A DNA stretch of 6,883 bases from SCSIO-59966 sp046566185 (GCA_046566185.1 JBKHXE010000115.1:1-6883); one strand, 5' to 3'. Numbered from the stretch's first letter, positions 1 through 5,940 are shown. Notes: a model not told the origin generated them from the letters alone. Numbers and translations: made by a program.

Positions 1-72
1 GCTTTCGGACCTCCTGCGGACTATCTGCGGACCGAGCCGCACCTCGGCGAGTGGCGCGAGCGCGGCTGGTGA
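1..72 (+). CDS. C-terminal tail of a metallo-beta-lactamase-fold-like protein (partial)
   Basis: Frame 1 is open from the first base to TGA at 70-72 and gives 23 residues ending TEPHLGEWRERGW. The last 11 residues (PHLGEWRERGW) are identical to the end of the clearer metallo-beta-lactamase-fold fragment at 6578-6739. At DNA level, 37-69 and 6704-6736 match at 31 of 33 bases. Upstream of that block the segment GPPADYLRTE aligns only loosely with the usual GHG-D-T-L stretch of that family, and the GHG histidine is not seen. The gene continues beyond the window, so function cannot be judged. It converges on the channel gene with only 10 bases between the stop codons. The family call rests on the similarity of the short tail, so it is tentative. 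Confidence 0.5.
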   Translation, partial: AFGPPADYLRTEPHLGEWRERGW

Positions 73-82
73 ACCGTCGCGA

Positions 83-917
83 TCACGAGGGCGCGCGGTC
101 CTCCGCTCGGGCCTGCGCGTCGGCGAGGGCCCCGTCGGCGAGCGCGGCGCGCAGGGCGGCCACCTCGGCGGCGAGTGCCTCGACGTCGCGGCGCGTGGCG
201 GCCTGCGAGGCTTCCTCGACCTGCTGCACGCGCTCGATCAGCCACGACGCGAACGTCGCGGTGACGACGCCGAGCAGGGCGATTCCGGCGAGCATCAGCC
301 CGGCCGCCACGGCCCGACCCGGCGCGGTGACCGGATACCGGTCCCCGTAGCCCACGGTGGTGACGGTGGCGAACGCCCACCACAGCGCGTCCCCGAACGT
401 CCGCACGTTGCCCTCGGGATGGTCGCGCTCGGCGTCCAGCAGGGCCAGGGCGGCGACGAACATGACCAGCGAGGTGGCGCCGATGACGTAGACGAGCACC
501 CGGCCGCGCAGCGAGTGGCCGGCGTGCCGGTTCAGGACATGCAGCAGGGTCACGAGCCGCAGCAGCCGCAGCGGGCGCAGCAGCGGCAGGACGACGACGG
601 CCAGGTCGAGCAGGTTCGCGAGGACGAACGCAAGCCGGCGCCTCGAAAGTGCCAGGCGGGCGGCGTAGTCCAGCGCGAAGACCGCCCACGCCAGCCACGT
701 CACGGCCGCGCAGACGCCCGGCCATGGGGCGGGCAGACCGGGGGTCGAGGATCGGCCACGCGTAGGCGGCGAGGAACAGCAGGGCGACGGCCGTCAGCGG
801 CCAGTCGGCGAAGCGCTCCCAGCGCTCCCGCCGGGCCTCGCCCGACGCCTCGGTGACGTCCTCCGCGATGGCCTCGGTTCGCACGCTCGTCAGCGTGCCA
901 GACGGCGCGCCGGCCAT
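83..917 (-). pseudogene. Voltage-gated-type potassium channel, split by a one-base frameshift
   Basis: The product would be an inner-membrane K+ channel. The minus-strand reading from 703 to 83 contains the selectivity filter TVTTVGYGDRYP (TVGYGD encoded at 341-358) with pore-helix residues FGDALWWAF before it. Hydrophobic segments lie on both sides, including an S5-like YVIGATSLVMFVAALALL and an S6-like VAAGLMLAGIALLGVVTATFASWL. An arginine-spaced helix (LRPLRLLRLVTLL) resembles a short S4 linker, and the C-terminal tail (EEASQAATRRDVEALAAEVAALRAAL) looks coiled-coil. The N-terminal transmembrane helix (WPLTAVALLFLAAYAWPILDP) is in another frame, starting at ATG 915-917. The frames meet at the G run 740-744. 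Removing one base gives ILDPGLPAPWPGV leading into VTWLAWAVF and exactly 278 codons including the stop (277 aa). No good ribosome site precedes ATG 917, so a GTG a few codons inside is possible. It may be an intact gene with a sequencing error or a real frameshift. The family call is firm; the status is not. Confidence 0.85.
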
Positions 918-1053
918 CGCGGAATGATCGAGCGCAGGCCCGAACGATCGGCCCGATCTGCCGAGGATTGACGCAGGCCCGTGGCATGCTGCGCGCGACA
1001 CTGGCTGTTCACCCGGGAGACTGGCTGACGGGGCGCGAGGGGAGGCTCGGAGG
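918..1053. promoter_or_regulatory. Divergent intergenic region with candidate operators and a ribosome site
   Basis: This gap separates the channel gene (-) from the HTH-metallopeptidase gene (+), so promoters for both probably lie here. I see a perfect 13-base palindrome, GATCGG-C-CCGATC, at 946-958. A direct repeat ACTGGCTG lies at 1000-1007 and 1020-1027, a 20-base spacing of about two helical turns. TTGACG at 968-973 could be a -35 box, but no convincing -10 box follows at 16-18 bases. GGAGG at 1041-1045 is eight bases before ATG 1054 and fixes that start. The HTH protein next door is the obvious candidate to bind the repeats; that is inference. Confidence 0.4.
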
Positions 1054-2196
1054 ATGACAGCACAGGCGGCGCCGGTGACCCCGGCTGTCCTGGCCTGGGC
1101 CGTCGCCGAGGATGGCCGACCGCTGGTCGACATCGCCGAGCGCCTCAAGGTCACCGAGGACGTCCTCGACGAGTGGCTCGCGGGTGAATCCCAGCCGACC
1201 AGAGGGCAGGTCACCAAGCTGGCCGAGGTGCTCAAGCGACCCCGGGCGCTGTTCTTCCTGCCCCGACCGCCCGAGCAGGCCACGCTGCCGGCGACCTTCC
1301 GGCACCCGCCGGGCGACGACGAGCGCGACGTCGGAGCGCAGGCGCGTCGCCGCGTGAGGCAGGCGCGCAGGGTGCAGCACGCGGTGTCGTGGGCGTTGCG
1401 GAACGAGCAGCCGGTCGAGGTGCCGCTCGCGATGACCTCGGACTCACCGGAGGCCTCCGCCAGCAGGGCCCGCGAGTGGCTCGGGGTCACCATCGACGAG
1501 CAGCGAGCATGGCGCGACGAGTACGAGGCCCTGCGTGCGTGGCGCGAGGCGCTCGACGAGCGAGGCGTGCTCGTGTTCGCGCTTGAGATCGGCCGCGACG
1601 ACGTGCGGGGCTTCTCCGCGTGGGACGACCACGCACCGCTCATCGTCGTCAACACGAGCGCCGTCAACCCTGCTGCGCGGATCTTCACCATGGCGCACGA
1701 GCTGGGGCACCTCGTGACCCGCCAGGATGCGGCCTGCATCGACTTGCCGCGACCGTTCAGCGGCGCGACCGTCGAGCGGTGGTGCGAGCAGTTCGGCGCG
1801 GCGTTGTTGATGCCTCCCAACGCGACGGGCCGGCTGGCCCACTCGCGCAGCATCGGCGACGGCGAGGCCGATCTCGACGATGTCAAGGCAGTAGCCACAG
1901 CGTTCAGAGTGAGCCACCGCGCAGCGGCGCTGCGGTTGATCGACCTGGGATACGCGGAGCGGTCGCTGTACGCCGACGTGCTCCGGGTGTTCCGTCCGAA
2001 GCCTCCCGAAAAGGACGCCGGGCGGAAGATCGCCAGCCCGCCGCGACCAACGCTGCGCATCCGGCAGTACGGACCACGCACGCTGCGAACGGTGCTGAGC
2101 GAGCTGCCGCCTCGTGACGCGTTGTCCATGCTGCGGGTGACCGTCGAGGACGCGAGGCGCATCGCCGACGAGGTGCCGGGTGTCCCGAGCCTCTGA
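1054..2196 (+). CDS. XRE-family HTH domain fused to ImmA/IrrE-type metallopeptidase
   Basis: A 380-residue cytoplasmic protein starting at ATG 1054 behind GGAGG (1041-1045). Residues about 10-65 read as an XRE-like helix-turn-helix (LVDIAERLKVTEDVLDEWLAGE, then LAEVLKRPRALFFLP). Residues about 140-300 are a COG2856 (ImmA/IrrE) zinc peptidase: FTMAHELGHLV carries the HExxH motif with H215, E216 and H219, and E245 in CEQFGAALLMP is the likely third zinc ligand. The C-terminal ~80 residues (VFRPKPPEKDAGRK onward) are a basic extension of unclear role. In this family the HTH binds DNA and the protease can cleave a repressor or partner; ImmA of ICEBs1 and IrrE/PprI of Deinococcus are known examples. 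Here the gene overlaps the PIN nuclease gene by 17 bases. It is therefore probably the antitoxin or regulator of a two-gene module and may autoregulate from the upstream repeats. All key residues are present and no frameshift is seen. Confidence 0.93.
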   Translation: MTAQAAPVTPAVLAWAVAEDGRPLVDIAERLKVTEDVLDEWLAGESQPTRGQVTKLAEVLKRPRALFFLPRPPEQATLPATFRHPPGDDERDVGAQARRRVRQARRVQHAVSWALRNEQPVEVPLAMTSDSPEASASRAREWLGVTIDEQRAWRDEYEALRAWREALDERGVLVFALEIGRDDVRGFSAWDDHAPLIVVNTSAVNPAARIFTMAHELGHLVTRQDAACIDLPRPFSGATVERWCEQFGAALLMPPNATGRLAHSRSIGDGEADLDDVKAVATAFRVSHRAAALRLIDLGYAERSLYADVLRVFRPKPPEKDAGRKIASPPRPTLRIRQYGPRTLRTVLSELPPRDALSMLRVTVEDARRIADEVPGVPSL

Positions 2197-2698
2197 CGGC
2201 TTCCCGCCACCGCTCGTCGTCGTCATCGACACGAGCGTCCTCATCGCAATGAAGCGGATTCCTCCTCTCGACCGTCAGTGGGGACGGCTTGAGCAGATGA
2301 TCGACCTTGTCGACGGTGGAGACCTGTGCTTCCCGCGACAGGTACCGCGTGAGCTTGAGGTGGCTCAACACCCGGATGCGCCGGGCGCCTGGGCAGCGCA
2401 CTGCAAGCGCCGGGGTCGCCATCCTCAGCCGACCGATGAAGCGCTGGCCGAGGTGCTCGACGTCGCCCCCCTGCTCGTCGATAGCGAAGCAGAGTCAGAT
2501 ACCGCAGACGCTCATGTCGCAGCAATGGCCTACGAGCTCCGCGAGCGCTACGGCGAGGCTGTTCGCGTGGTTGTGGCAACGAACGACTTCGTGGACCGCC
2601 TACCGGTGAAAGAGTCACTCACGGGGGCATGCGCCAAGCTAGGCATCGAGACGTGGAAGCCTGACGAGTTCGTTGAATGGCTCGACGGGATGGCATGA
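2180..2698 (+). CDS. PIN-domain protein, DUF4411-like putative RNase toxin
   Basis: A 172-residue protein with the acidic residues expected of PIN-fold Mg-dependent ribonucleases: D17 in VVVIDTSVLIAMK, E58 in RQVPRELE, D110 in DTADAHVAAMA and D136 in VVATNDFVDR. Length and layout, including the long insert between E58 and D110 and the C-terminal LGIETWKPDEFVEWL, fit the DUF4411 branch of the PIN clan. The start is GTG at 2180, inside the end of the upstream gene. The first in-frame ATG (2249) would lose catalytic D17, so a start upstream of D17 is required, and the 17-base overlap implies translational coupling. COG2856/XRE genes followed by PIN genes are a known type II toxin-antitoxin-like arrangement, so this is likely the toxin cleaving RNA. 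The substrate cannot be told from sequence. GC content falls slightly and codon use is less biased (gca, gct, ctt appear), which fits acquisition by transfer. Confidence 0.88.
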   Translation: MSRASDGFPPPLVVVIDTSVLIAMKRIPPLDRQWGRLEQMIDLVDGGDLCFPRQVPRELEVAQHPDAPGAWAAHCKRRGRHPQPTDEALAEVLDVAPLLVDSEAESDTADAHVAAMAYELRERYGEAVRVVVATNDFVDRLPVKESLTGACAKLGIETWKPDEFVEWLDGMA

Positions 2699-2940
2699 AG
2701 GTCAACGAGGCTAGGTTGACCCTAGTCGCCGAGGGCAGCCCACAGCTCAAGCCCGAGCGGCTTGCCGAGGTCGGCGGGGTCGGCCCCGCGTGCCATCGCG
2801 GTTTCGGCGGCACGGCGAGGGGAAGGGCCCGGCCCGGCTCGTCGTCGCCGGTGTCGGGCTCGTCGTGGTCGCGGTCGCGGTCGCGGTCGCGGTCGCGGTT
2901 ATTAGGACGTGACGGGCTCCGGGCCGTCGAGCTGCGGTAG
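2695..2940 (+). CDS. Hypothetical ORF starting on the ATGA overlap with the PIN gene (doubtful)
   Basis: ATG 2695-2697 overlaps the PIN stop TGA (2696-2698), the classic ATGA coupling of operon genes. The ORF runs 81 residues to a stop at 2938-2940. The first part (MKVNEARLTLVAEGSPQLKPE) looks protein-like. From about residue 40 it degenerates into an Arg/Ser/Gly-rich stretch encoded by the GGTCGC tandem repeat, and the ORF runs antisense to a likely small gene at 2902-2997. It may be a real third gene whose 3' part was replaced, or chance. I do not recognise a family. Confidence 0.3.
   Translation: MKVNEARLTLVAEGSPQLKPERLAEVGGVGPACHRGFGGTARGRARPGSSSPVSGSSWSRSRSRSRSRLLGRDGLRAVELR
2701..2725. 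repeat. Two overlapping inverted repeats after the PIN gene
   Basis: GTCAAC (2701-2706) pairs with GTTGAC (2715-2720) across 8 bases. CTAGG (2711-2715) pairs with CCTAG (2721-2725) across 5 bases. Both are perfect and mutually exclusive as hairpins. They lie directly behind the PIN stop, where a terminator, a protein-binding site or a recombination scar would be plausible. There is no T-run, so a simple intrinsic terminator is unlikely on the plus strand. Confidence 0.4.
2722..2796 (-). pseudogene. Possible C-terminal gene remnant, minus strand
   Basis: A short minus-strand reading from ATG 2796 to TAG 2722 gives 24 residues with natural-looking composition and high third-position GC: MARGADPADLGKPLG, then LELWAALGD. 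The same frame is open further upstream (RRAAETA before the Met), so it could be the tail of a larger gene. The adjacent minus frame (about 2790-2910) also looks protein-like, with an Asp/Arg repeat, DEPDTGDDEPGRALPLAVPP and KPRWHAG. The two together suggest a truncated or frameshifted small gene at the junction between the PIN module and the minus-strand gene chain. No family is recognised, and no promoter or ribosome site is seen. Confidence 0.25.
2867..2896. repeat. Hexanucleotide tandem repeat (GGTCGC)5
   Basis: Five perfect copies of GGTCGC at 2867-2896 are followed by a partial GGT. On the plus strand one frame reads Ser-Arg repeats; on the minus strand one frame reads Asp-Arg repeats. 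As the unit is two codons, copy-number change would not shift a reading frame. It lies just downstream of the 31-aa minus-strand ORF. Confidence 0.85.
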
Positions 2941-2997
2941 CGGCGGGCCGCCGTCGAACTGGTCGAGGATCTCGTAGTAGCTGCTGGGCTCACTCAT
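2902..2997 (-). CDS. Small acidic hypothetical protein (31 aa)
   Basis: ATG at 2995-2997 (minus) is preceded by a strong AAGGAG six bases upstream (complement of about 3004-3009). The ORF runs to TAA at 2902-2904 and encodes 31 residues. It begins MSEPSSYYEILDQFDGG and continues with proline- and acid-rich sequence (LPQLDGPEPVTS). The good ribosome site and codon use support it as a real small gene. It is the last clear member of the minus-strand chain of small ORFs. No family or function is recognised. Confidence 0.5.
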   Translation of the reverse strand: MSEPSSYYEILDQFDGGPPLPQLDGPEPVTS

Positions 2998-3060
2998 GGC
3001 TTGCTCCTTCGTGGGTACCGAACGGCGAGCCGGTCGGCGCGCCGCGCGGGATCGGTGGTC

Positions 3061-3147
3061 TCAGATGGTGCGCCGGGCCGCGAGATTGGCGGCCGACGCA
3101 GCAGTGAGCAGGACGTAGCCCCGCGCGCCGCCCAGGCAGTCGCTCAC
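3061..3147 (-). CDS. Possible micro-ORF (28 aa)
   Basis: A GTG start (3145-3147), 18 bases after the TAA of the interrupted 89-aa gene, opens a 28-residue ORF ending TGA at 3061-3063. It starts VSDCLGGARGYVLLTAAS and ends in Ala/Arg-rich sequence, so it could be a short hydrophobic helix with a basic end. The ribosome site is weak (GGCGG). Support is its position in the same-strand chain between two better-supported genes and its composition. It could be chance. Confidence 0.3.
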   Translation of the reverse strand: MSDCLGGARGYVLLTAASAANLAARRTI

Positions 3148-3165
3148 GCGGTGCTGGCCGCCGAC

Positions 3166-3240
3166 TTACTCGCCGCGCGGCACGTCGTGGTCGTGCCGGC
3201 GAGCGCAGTCCGGGCAGCGCACGGCGACATCGAGCCCGCC
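3166..3240 (-). pseudogene. 3' part of the 89-aa gene split by the IS21 element
   Basis: This segment holds the severed C-terminus. Read on the minus strand from the element edge it gives GLDVAVRCPDCARRHDHD, then VPRGE and TAA (3166-3168). It has no start codon of its own. CPDC followed by HDHD looks like a metal-binding knuckle, which the insertion has removed from the protein. Joined to 5936-6135, counting CCGCC once, the frame is continuous: TRRTKTGG meets LDVAVRC. Confidence 0.8.
3236..3240. repeat. Target-site duplication CCGCC, left copy
   Basis: CCGCC immediately precedes the left TGTCGC end of the element, and an identical CCGCC at 5936-5940 immediately follows the right end. A 5-bp duplication is within the 4-8 bp known for IS21-family insertion. 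The intact duplication means simple transposition into this site without later rearrangement at the ends. Confidence 0.8.
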
Positions 3241-3330
3241 TGTCGCCTGCCATGAGCATGGGACCGCGTTGAGCGGTTTTCTGCCAGGGTCATGGGACCA
3301 CCTGGATTGCCAGTCATGGGACCACCCGGC
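3241..3330. repeat. IS21 left end: three terminal repeats
   Basis: Three same-direction repeats occur. The outer one is 3241-3265 (TGTCGCCTGCCATGAGCATG, then GGACC), the second is 3282-3306 and the third 3308-3327. The common core is TGCCA followed by four or five (in the third copy two) variable bases and CATGGGACC. The second copy matches the inner right-end repeat (5879-5903, complement) at 22 of 25 bases. Such repeats are the binding sites for the IstA transposase in this family. Confidence 0.85.
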
Positions 3331-3362
3331 GCGTCGCGCCGGTAGGTCCTCAGGTTCCGCTT

Positions 3363-3384
3363 TTGATCTTCGCGTCGTGATCAA
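3363..3384. promoter_or_regulatory. Inverted repeat upstream of istA
   Basis: TTGATC (3363-3368) and GATCAA (3379-3384) form a perfect 6-base dyad around a 10-base loop, extendable by two G-U pairs in RNA. It ends 19 bases before the istA GTG. It could be a binding site or an RNA hairpin limiting istA translation; no evidence separates these. Confidence 0.3.
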
Positions 3385-3403
3385 GGACGCGAAGGACGGA
3401 AGC

Positions 3404-5041
3404 GTGGCGTTCAGGGAGGTTGGCGTGGTTGAGGTGCGTGAGGTGCTGCGGGGCTGGCTGGAGGGGGCCGGGCTACGCACGGTCGCTGAGCGGGCGGGGG
3501 TGGACCGCAAGACCGCCCGCCGGTACGTGCAGGCAGCCGAGGCTGCGGGTCTGACCCGCGAGGCCGGTGCCGAGGCGCTCACCGATGAGCTGATCGGGGC
3601 CGTGGTCGAGGTGGTGCGTCCGGCCCGGCCAAACGGGCACGGCGCCTCGTGGGAGCGGCTGCTCGAACGCGAGGAGCAGATCGCGGCGTGGGTCAAGGGC
3701 GACAAGGACGCCGGCCTGGACCCGTTGAGCATCGTGAAGATCGAGGAGCTGCTCGCCCGGCAGGGGTGCGTGGTGCCGTACCGGACGCTGCACCGGTTCG
3801 CGGTGGAGCGCTGCGGGTTCCGCGTCAAGGCCACGACGGTGCGGGTGGCCGACGGGGAGCCCGGGGCGGAGTGTCAGGTCGACTTCGCCCAGCTCGGCTA
3901 CCTGCTGGACGCGGAGACCGGCCGGCGCCGCAAGGTGCACGCGTTGATCTTCACGGCGGTCGTGTCGCGGCACATGTTCGTGTGGTTGACGTACTCCCAG
4001 ACCCTGGCCGCGGTGATCGCCGGCTGCGAGGCGGCGTGGGCGTTCTTCGGCGGCGTGTTCAAGGTGCTCGTCCCGGACAACCTCAAGGCCGTCGTGGTCG
4101 ACGCGGACGCGGTGAATCCGCGGCTGAGCGTGGGCTGGTTGGACTACGCCCAGCACGCCGGGTTCGCCACCGACCCGGCCCGGGTCCGCTCGCCTCAGGA
4201 CAAGCCGCGAGTGGAGCGGGTGGTGCAGTACGTGCGCGGGAACTTCTGGGCCGGGGAGACCTTCACCGACCTGGCCGACGCCCAGGCCCGGGTCGAGAAC
4301 TGGTGCGCCAGACGAGCCGGGATGCGGATCCACGGCACCACCGCTCGGCGGCCGGCGGTGATGTTCGCCGAGGTCGAAAGCCGTTGCCTGCTGCCGGTCC
4401 CGGAGCCGTATGACGTGCCGCTGTTCACGCGGGTGAAGGTGCATCGCGACTTCCACGTCGAGGTCGCCAAGGCGTTGTACTCGGTCCCGGAGGACCTGCT
4501 CGGGCAGTACCTGGACGCCCGCGCCGACCGTGAGCTGGTCAAGCTGTTCGCCGGTGGCCGGCTGGTCAAGACCCATCCTCGGCAGCCGCCGGGAGGACGC
4601 TCCACCGACCGCGCCGACCTGCCCGAGCACAAGGCCGGCTACGCGCTGCGGGACCTGACCAAGCTCATCGCCGTGGCCGCGAGCCACGGGCAGAATGTCG
4701 GGATCTACGCCGAGCGGCTGCTGGACGATCCGCTGCCGTGGACCCGGATGCGCGCCGTCTACCGGCTGCTCGCCCTGGTCCGCCGCTACGGGCCCGGCCC
4801 GGTCGAGGCCGCCTGCTCCCGCGCCCTGGACCTCGACGTCGTCTCGGTCACCAAGATCGCCTCGATGCTGGAACGGGCGACCGAGAACACACCGCCGGTG
4901 CTGCCTGCCACGGCCGGCTCGCCGAGCAGCCGGTTCGCCCGCTCCGCCGGGGAGTTCGCGATGCGCGGCGGCACCCAGCTCACCCTCATCCGCGGCGGCG
5001 CCGACGCGCCCGCCAGCACCGAACAGGAGACCACCCGATGA
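3404..5041 (+). CDS. istA: IS21-family transposase IstA
   Basis: A DDE transposase of about 545 residues. I chose GTG 3404 because its product starts (M/V)AFREVGVVEVREVLRGWL, matching the common start of actinobacterial IstA proteins. GTG 3425, behind GGGAGG (3414-3419), is the alternative. An open reading frame also extends upstream through the IS end from TTG 3269, but that is unlikely to be used. The N-terminal HTH (LRTVAERAGVDRKTARRYV) binds the terminal repeats. The rve integrase core has D160 in ECQVDFAQL, D225 in VLVPDNLKAVV and E271 in KPRVERVVQYVRGNF, the expected catalytic triad. The C-terminal region includes the Mu-transposase-like beta-barrel segment (FHVEVAKALYSVPEDLLGQYLDARADREL...). 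Its TGA overlaps the istB ATG (ATGA), so the two are translationally coupled. Confidence 0.93.
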   Translation: MAFREVGVVEVREVLRGWLEGAGLRTVAERAGVDRKTARRYVQAAEAAGLTREAGAEALTDELIGAVVEVVRPARPNGHGASWERLLEREEQIAAWVKGDKDAGLDPLSIVKIEELLARQGCVVPYRTLHRFAVERCGFRVKATTVRVADGEPGAECQVDFAQLGYLLDAETGRRRKVHALIFTAVVSRHMFVWLTYSQTLAAVIAGCEAAWAFFGGVFKVLVPDNLKAVVVDADAVNPRLSVGWLDYAQHAGFATDPARVRSPQDKPRVERVVQYVRGNFWAGETFTDLADAQARVENWCARRAGMRIHGTTARRPAVMFAEVESRCLLPVPEPYDVPLFTRVKVHRDFHVEVAKALYSVPEDLLGQYLDARADRELVKLFAGGRLVKTHPRQPPGGRSTDRADLPEHKAGYALRDLTKLIAVAASHGQNVGIYAERLLDDPLPWTRMRAVYRLLALVRRYGPGPVEAACSRALDLDVVSVTKIASMLERATENTPPVLPATAGSPSSRFARSAGEFAMRGGTQLTLIRGGADAPASTEQETTR

Positions 5042-5874
5042 CCACCCACCCGACGACGAGCGCGACGAGGGCGAAGGACCCCGGTCCGGTCGACCCCGTC
5101 GGCGCCGACCTCGCCCGGAGCCTGCGGGCGCTGAAGCTGTCCGGCCTCAAGACCACCCTGCCCGAACGGCTCGCGCTGGCCCGGCAACGCCAGATGGGCC
5201 ACGCCGCGTTCCTCGAACTCCTGCTGGCCGACGAGGTCGCCCGCCGCGAATCCCGATCCGCGACGCTGAGATCCCGCGCCGCCGGCCTCGACCCGGGCAT
5301 GCGGCTGGACACCTGGCACGAGCCCGACGACCTGACCTATGACCGGATGCTGTGGTCGGACCTGACCACCCTCGCGTTCACCGAGCCCGGCCACGGCGTC
5401 CTGATCCTCGGCCCCGTCGGCGTCGGCAAGACCCACCTCGCCTGCGCGCTCGGGCACATCGCGATCCGGCGCCGGATCAGCGTGCACTTCGCCCGCGCCG
5501 ACAAGCTGTTCGTCCGGCTCAAGGCCGCCCGCCTGGACAACACCCTCGAGGCCGAGATGCGCCGCCTGGCCCGCGTCGACCTGCTCATCCTGGACGACTT
5601 CGCCCTCCGGGCCCTCGACGCCACCGAGACCAGCGACTTCTACGAGCTCGTCGTCGAACGCCACCGCAAGGCCTCCACCATCGTCACGTCGAATCGGGAG
5701 CCAGCCGAGTGGCTCACCATGATGAGCGACGCCCTGCTCGCCCAGTCCGCCGTCGACCGGCTCACCTCAGGAGCTCACACCCTCATCGTCGAAGGGCCCT
5801 CCTACCGCCAACGAACCCGCCCCGGCGGGCGCGTCGCCGTTGACCACGAGAGCGAGGCCCGCGATGCTCACTGA
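5038..5874 (+). CDS. istB: IS21-family helper ATPase IstB
   Basis: A 278-residue AAA+ ATPase related to DnaC that assists IstA in target selection and strand transfer. ATG 5038-5040 overlaps the istA stop as ATGA. The N-terminal helical region includes LRALKLSGLKTTLPERLALA, typical of IstB. Walker A is GPVGVGKT (residues 125-132), followed by HLACALGHIAIRR. Walker B is LLILDDFA (182-189), and sensor I is the TIVTSNR region. The C-terminal RTRPGGRVAVDHESEARDAH is a short variable tail. The reading frame is intact and of normal family length. The gene stops five bases before the inner right-end repeat of the element. Confidence 0.95.
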   Translation: MTTHPTTSATRAKDPGPVDPVGADLARSLRALKLSGLKTTLPERLALARQRQMGHAAFLELLLADEVARRESRSATLRSRAAGLDPGMRLDTWHEPDDLTYDRMLWSDLTTLAFTEPGHGVLILGPVGVGKTHLACALGHIAIRRRISVHFARADKLFVRLKAARLDNTLEAEMRRLARVDLLILDDFALRALDATETSDFYELVVERHRKASTIVTSNREPAEWLTMMSDALLAQSAVDRLTSGAHTLIVEGPSYRQRTRPGGRVAVDHESEARDAH

Positions 5875-5878
5875 CACC

Positions 5879-5935
5879 TCCAGGTGGTCCCATGCTCGTG
5901 GCAACGAGGTGGTCCCATCACGCTGGCAAGCGACA
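5879..5935. repeat. IS21 right end: two inverted terminal repeats
   Basis: Two repeats in inverse orientation to the left end. The inner is 5879-5903 (complement TGCCACGAGCATGGGACC...) and the outer 5911-5935 (complement TGTCGCTTGCCAGCGTGATG, then GGACC). The outer copy is the terminal inverted repeat partner of 3241-3265. Confidence 0.85.
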
Positions 5936-5940
5936 CCGCC
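5936..5940. repeat. Target-site duplication CCGCC, right copy
   Basis: Partner of 3236-3240; directly abuts the right end (GCGACA) of the IS21 element. Confidence 0.8.

Larger units (their letters stand above)
3241..5935 (+). mobile_element. Complete IS21-family insertion sequence (2695 bp)
   Basis: The element is bounded by TGTCGC at 3241 and its complement GCGACA ending at 5935. The outer 25 bases of each end match at 19 positions as inverted repeats. Each end carries further copies of a TGCCA-N5-ATGGGACC repeat, as is characteristic of IS21 elements. It encodes istA and istB overlapping by ATGA, both without frameshifts, and is flanked by CCGCC duplications. Length is slightly above the usual 2-2.5 kb. 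It appears intact and potentially active. It lies inside, and antisense to, a small minus-strand gene. Confidence 0.93.

Noticed and set aside
28..72. att site of an integrative element (left copy) paired with 6696-6739
   Set aside because: The match is confined to a conserved protein tail with synonymous differences and ends at the stop codons. No integrase is visible, so it is kept only as a hypothesis in the findings.
21..2210. 729-codon open frame on the minus strand across channel and HTH genes
   Set aside because: It is antisense to the convincing HTH-metallopeptidase gene for most of its length and Arg/Ser/Ala-rich. Only the part 917 to about 745 is real, as the channel N-terminus.
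2867..2896. CRISPR-like repeat
   Set aside because: Simple hexanucleotide tandem without spacers.
2990..3259. 89-codon minus ORF beginning MLMAGDRRARC
   Set aside because: It crosses the IS boundary in a frame different from the reconstructed 89-aa gene. It is Arg/Pro-rich, and better-supported small ORFs occupy other frames.
3269..3403. 45-codon upstream extension of istA
   Set aside because: It translates the terminal repeats themselves (repeated SWDHxD/xC segments) from a TTG. The family start MAFRE... begins at GTG 3404.
3473..4687. 404-codon minus-strand open frame inside istA
   Set aside because: It is the antisense shadow of a high-GC gene: His/Arg/Gly-rich composition, no domain, while istA on the other strand has full catalytic motifs.
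4786..5664. 292-codon minus-strand open frame across istA/istB
   Set aside because: Antisense shadow of the two transposition genes; Gly/Val/Glu-rich with no recognisable motif.
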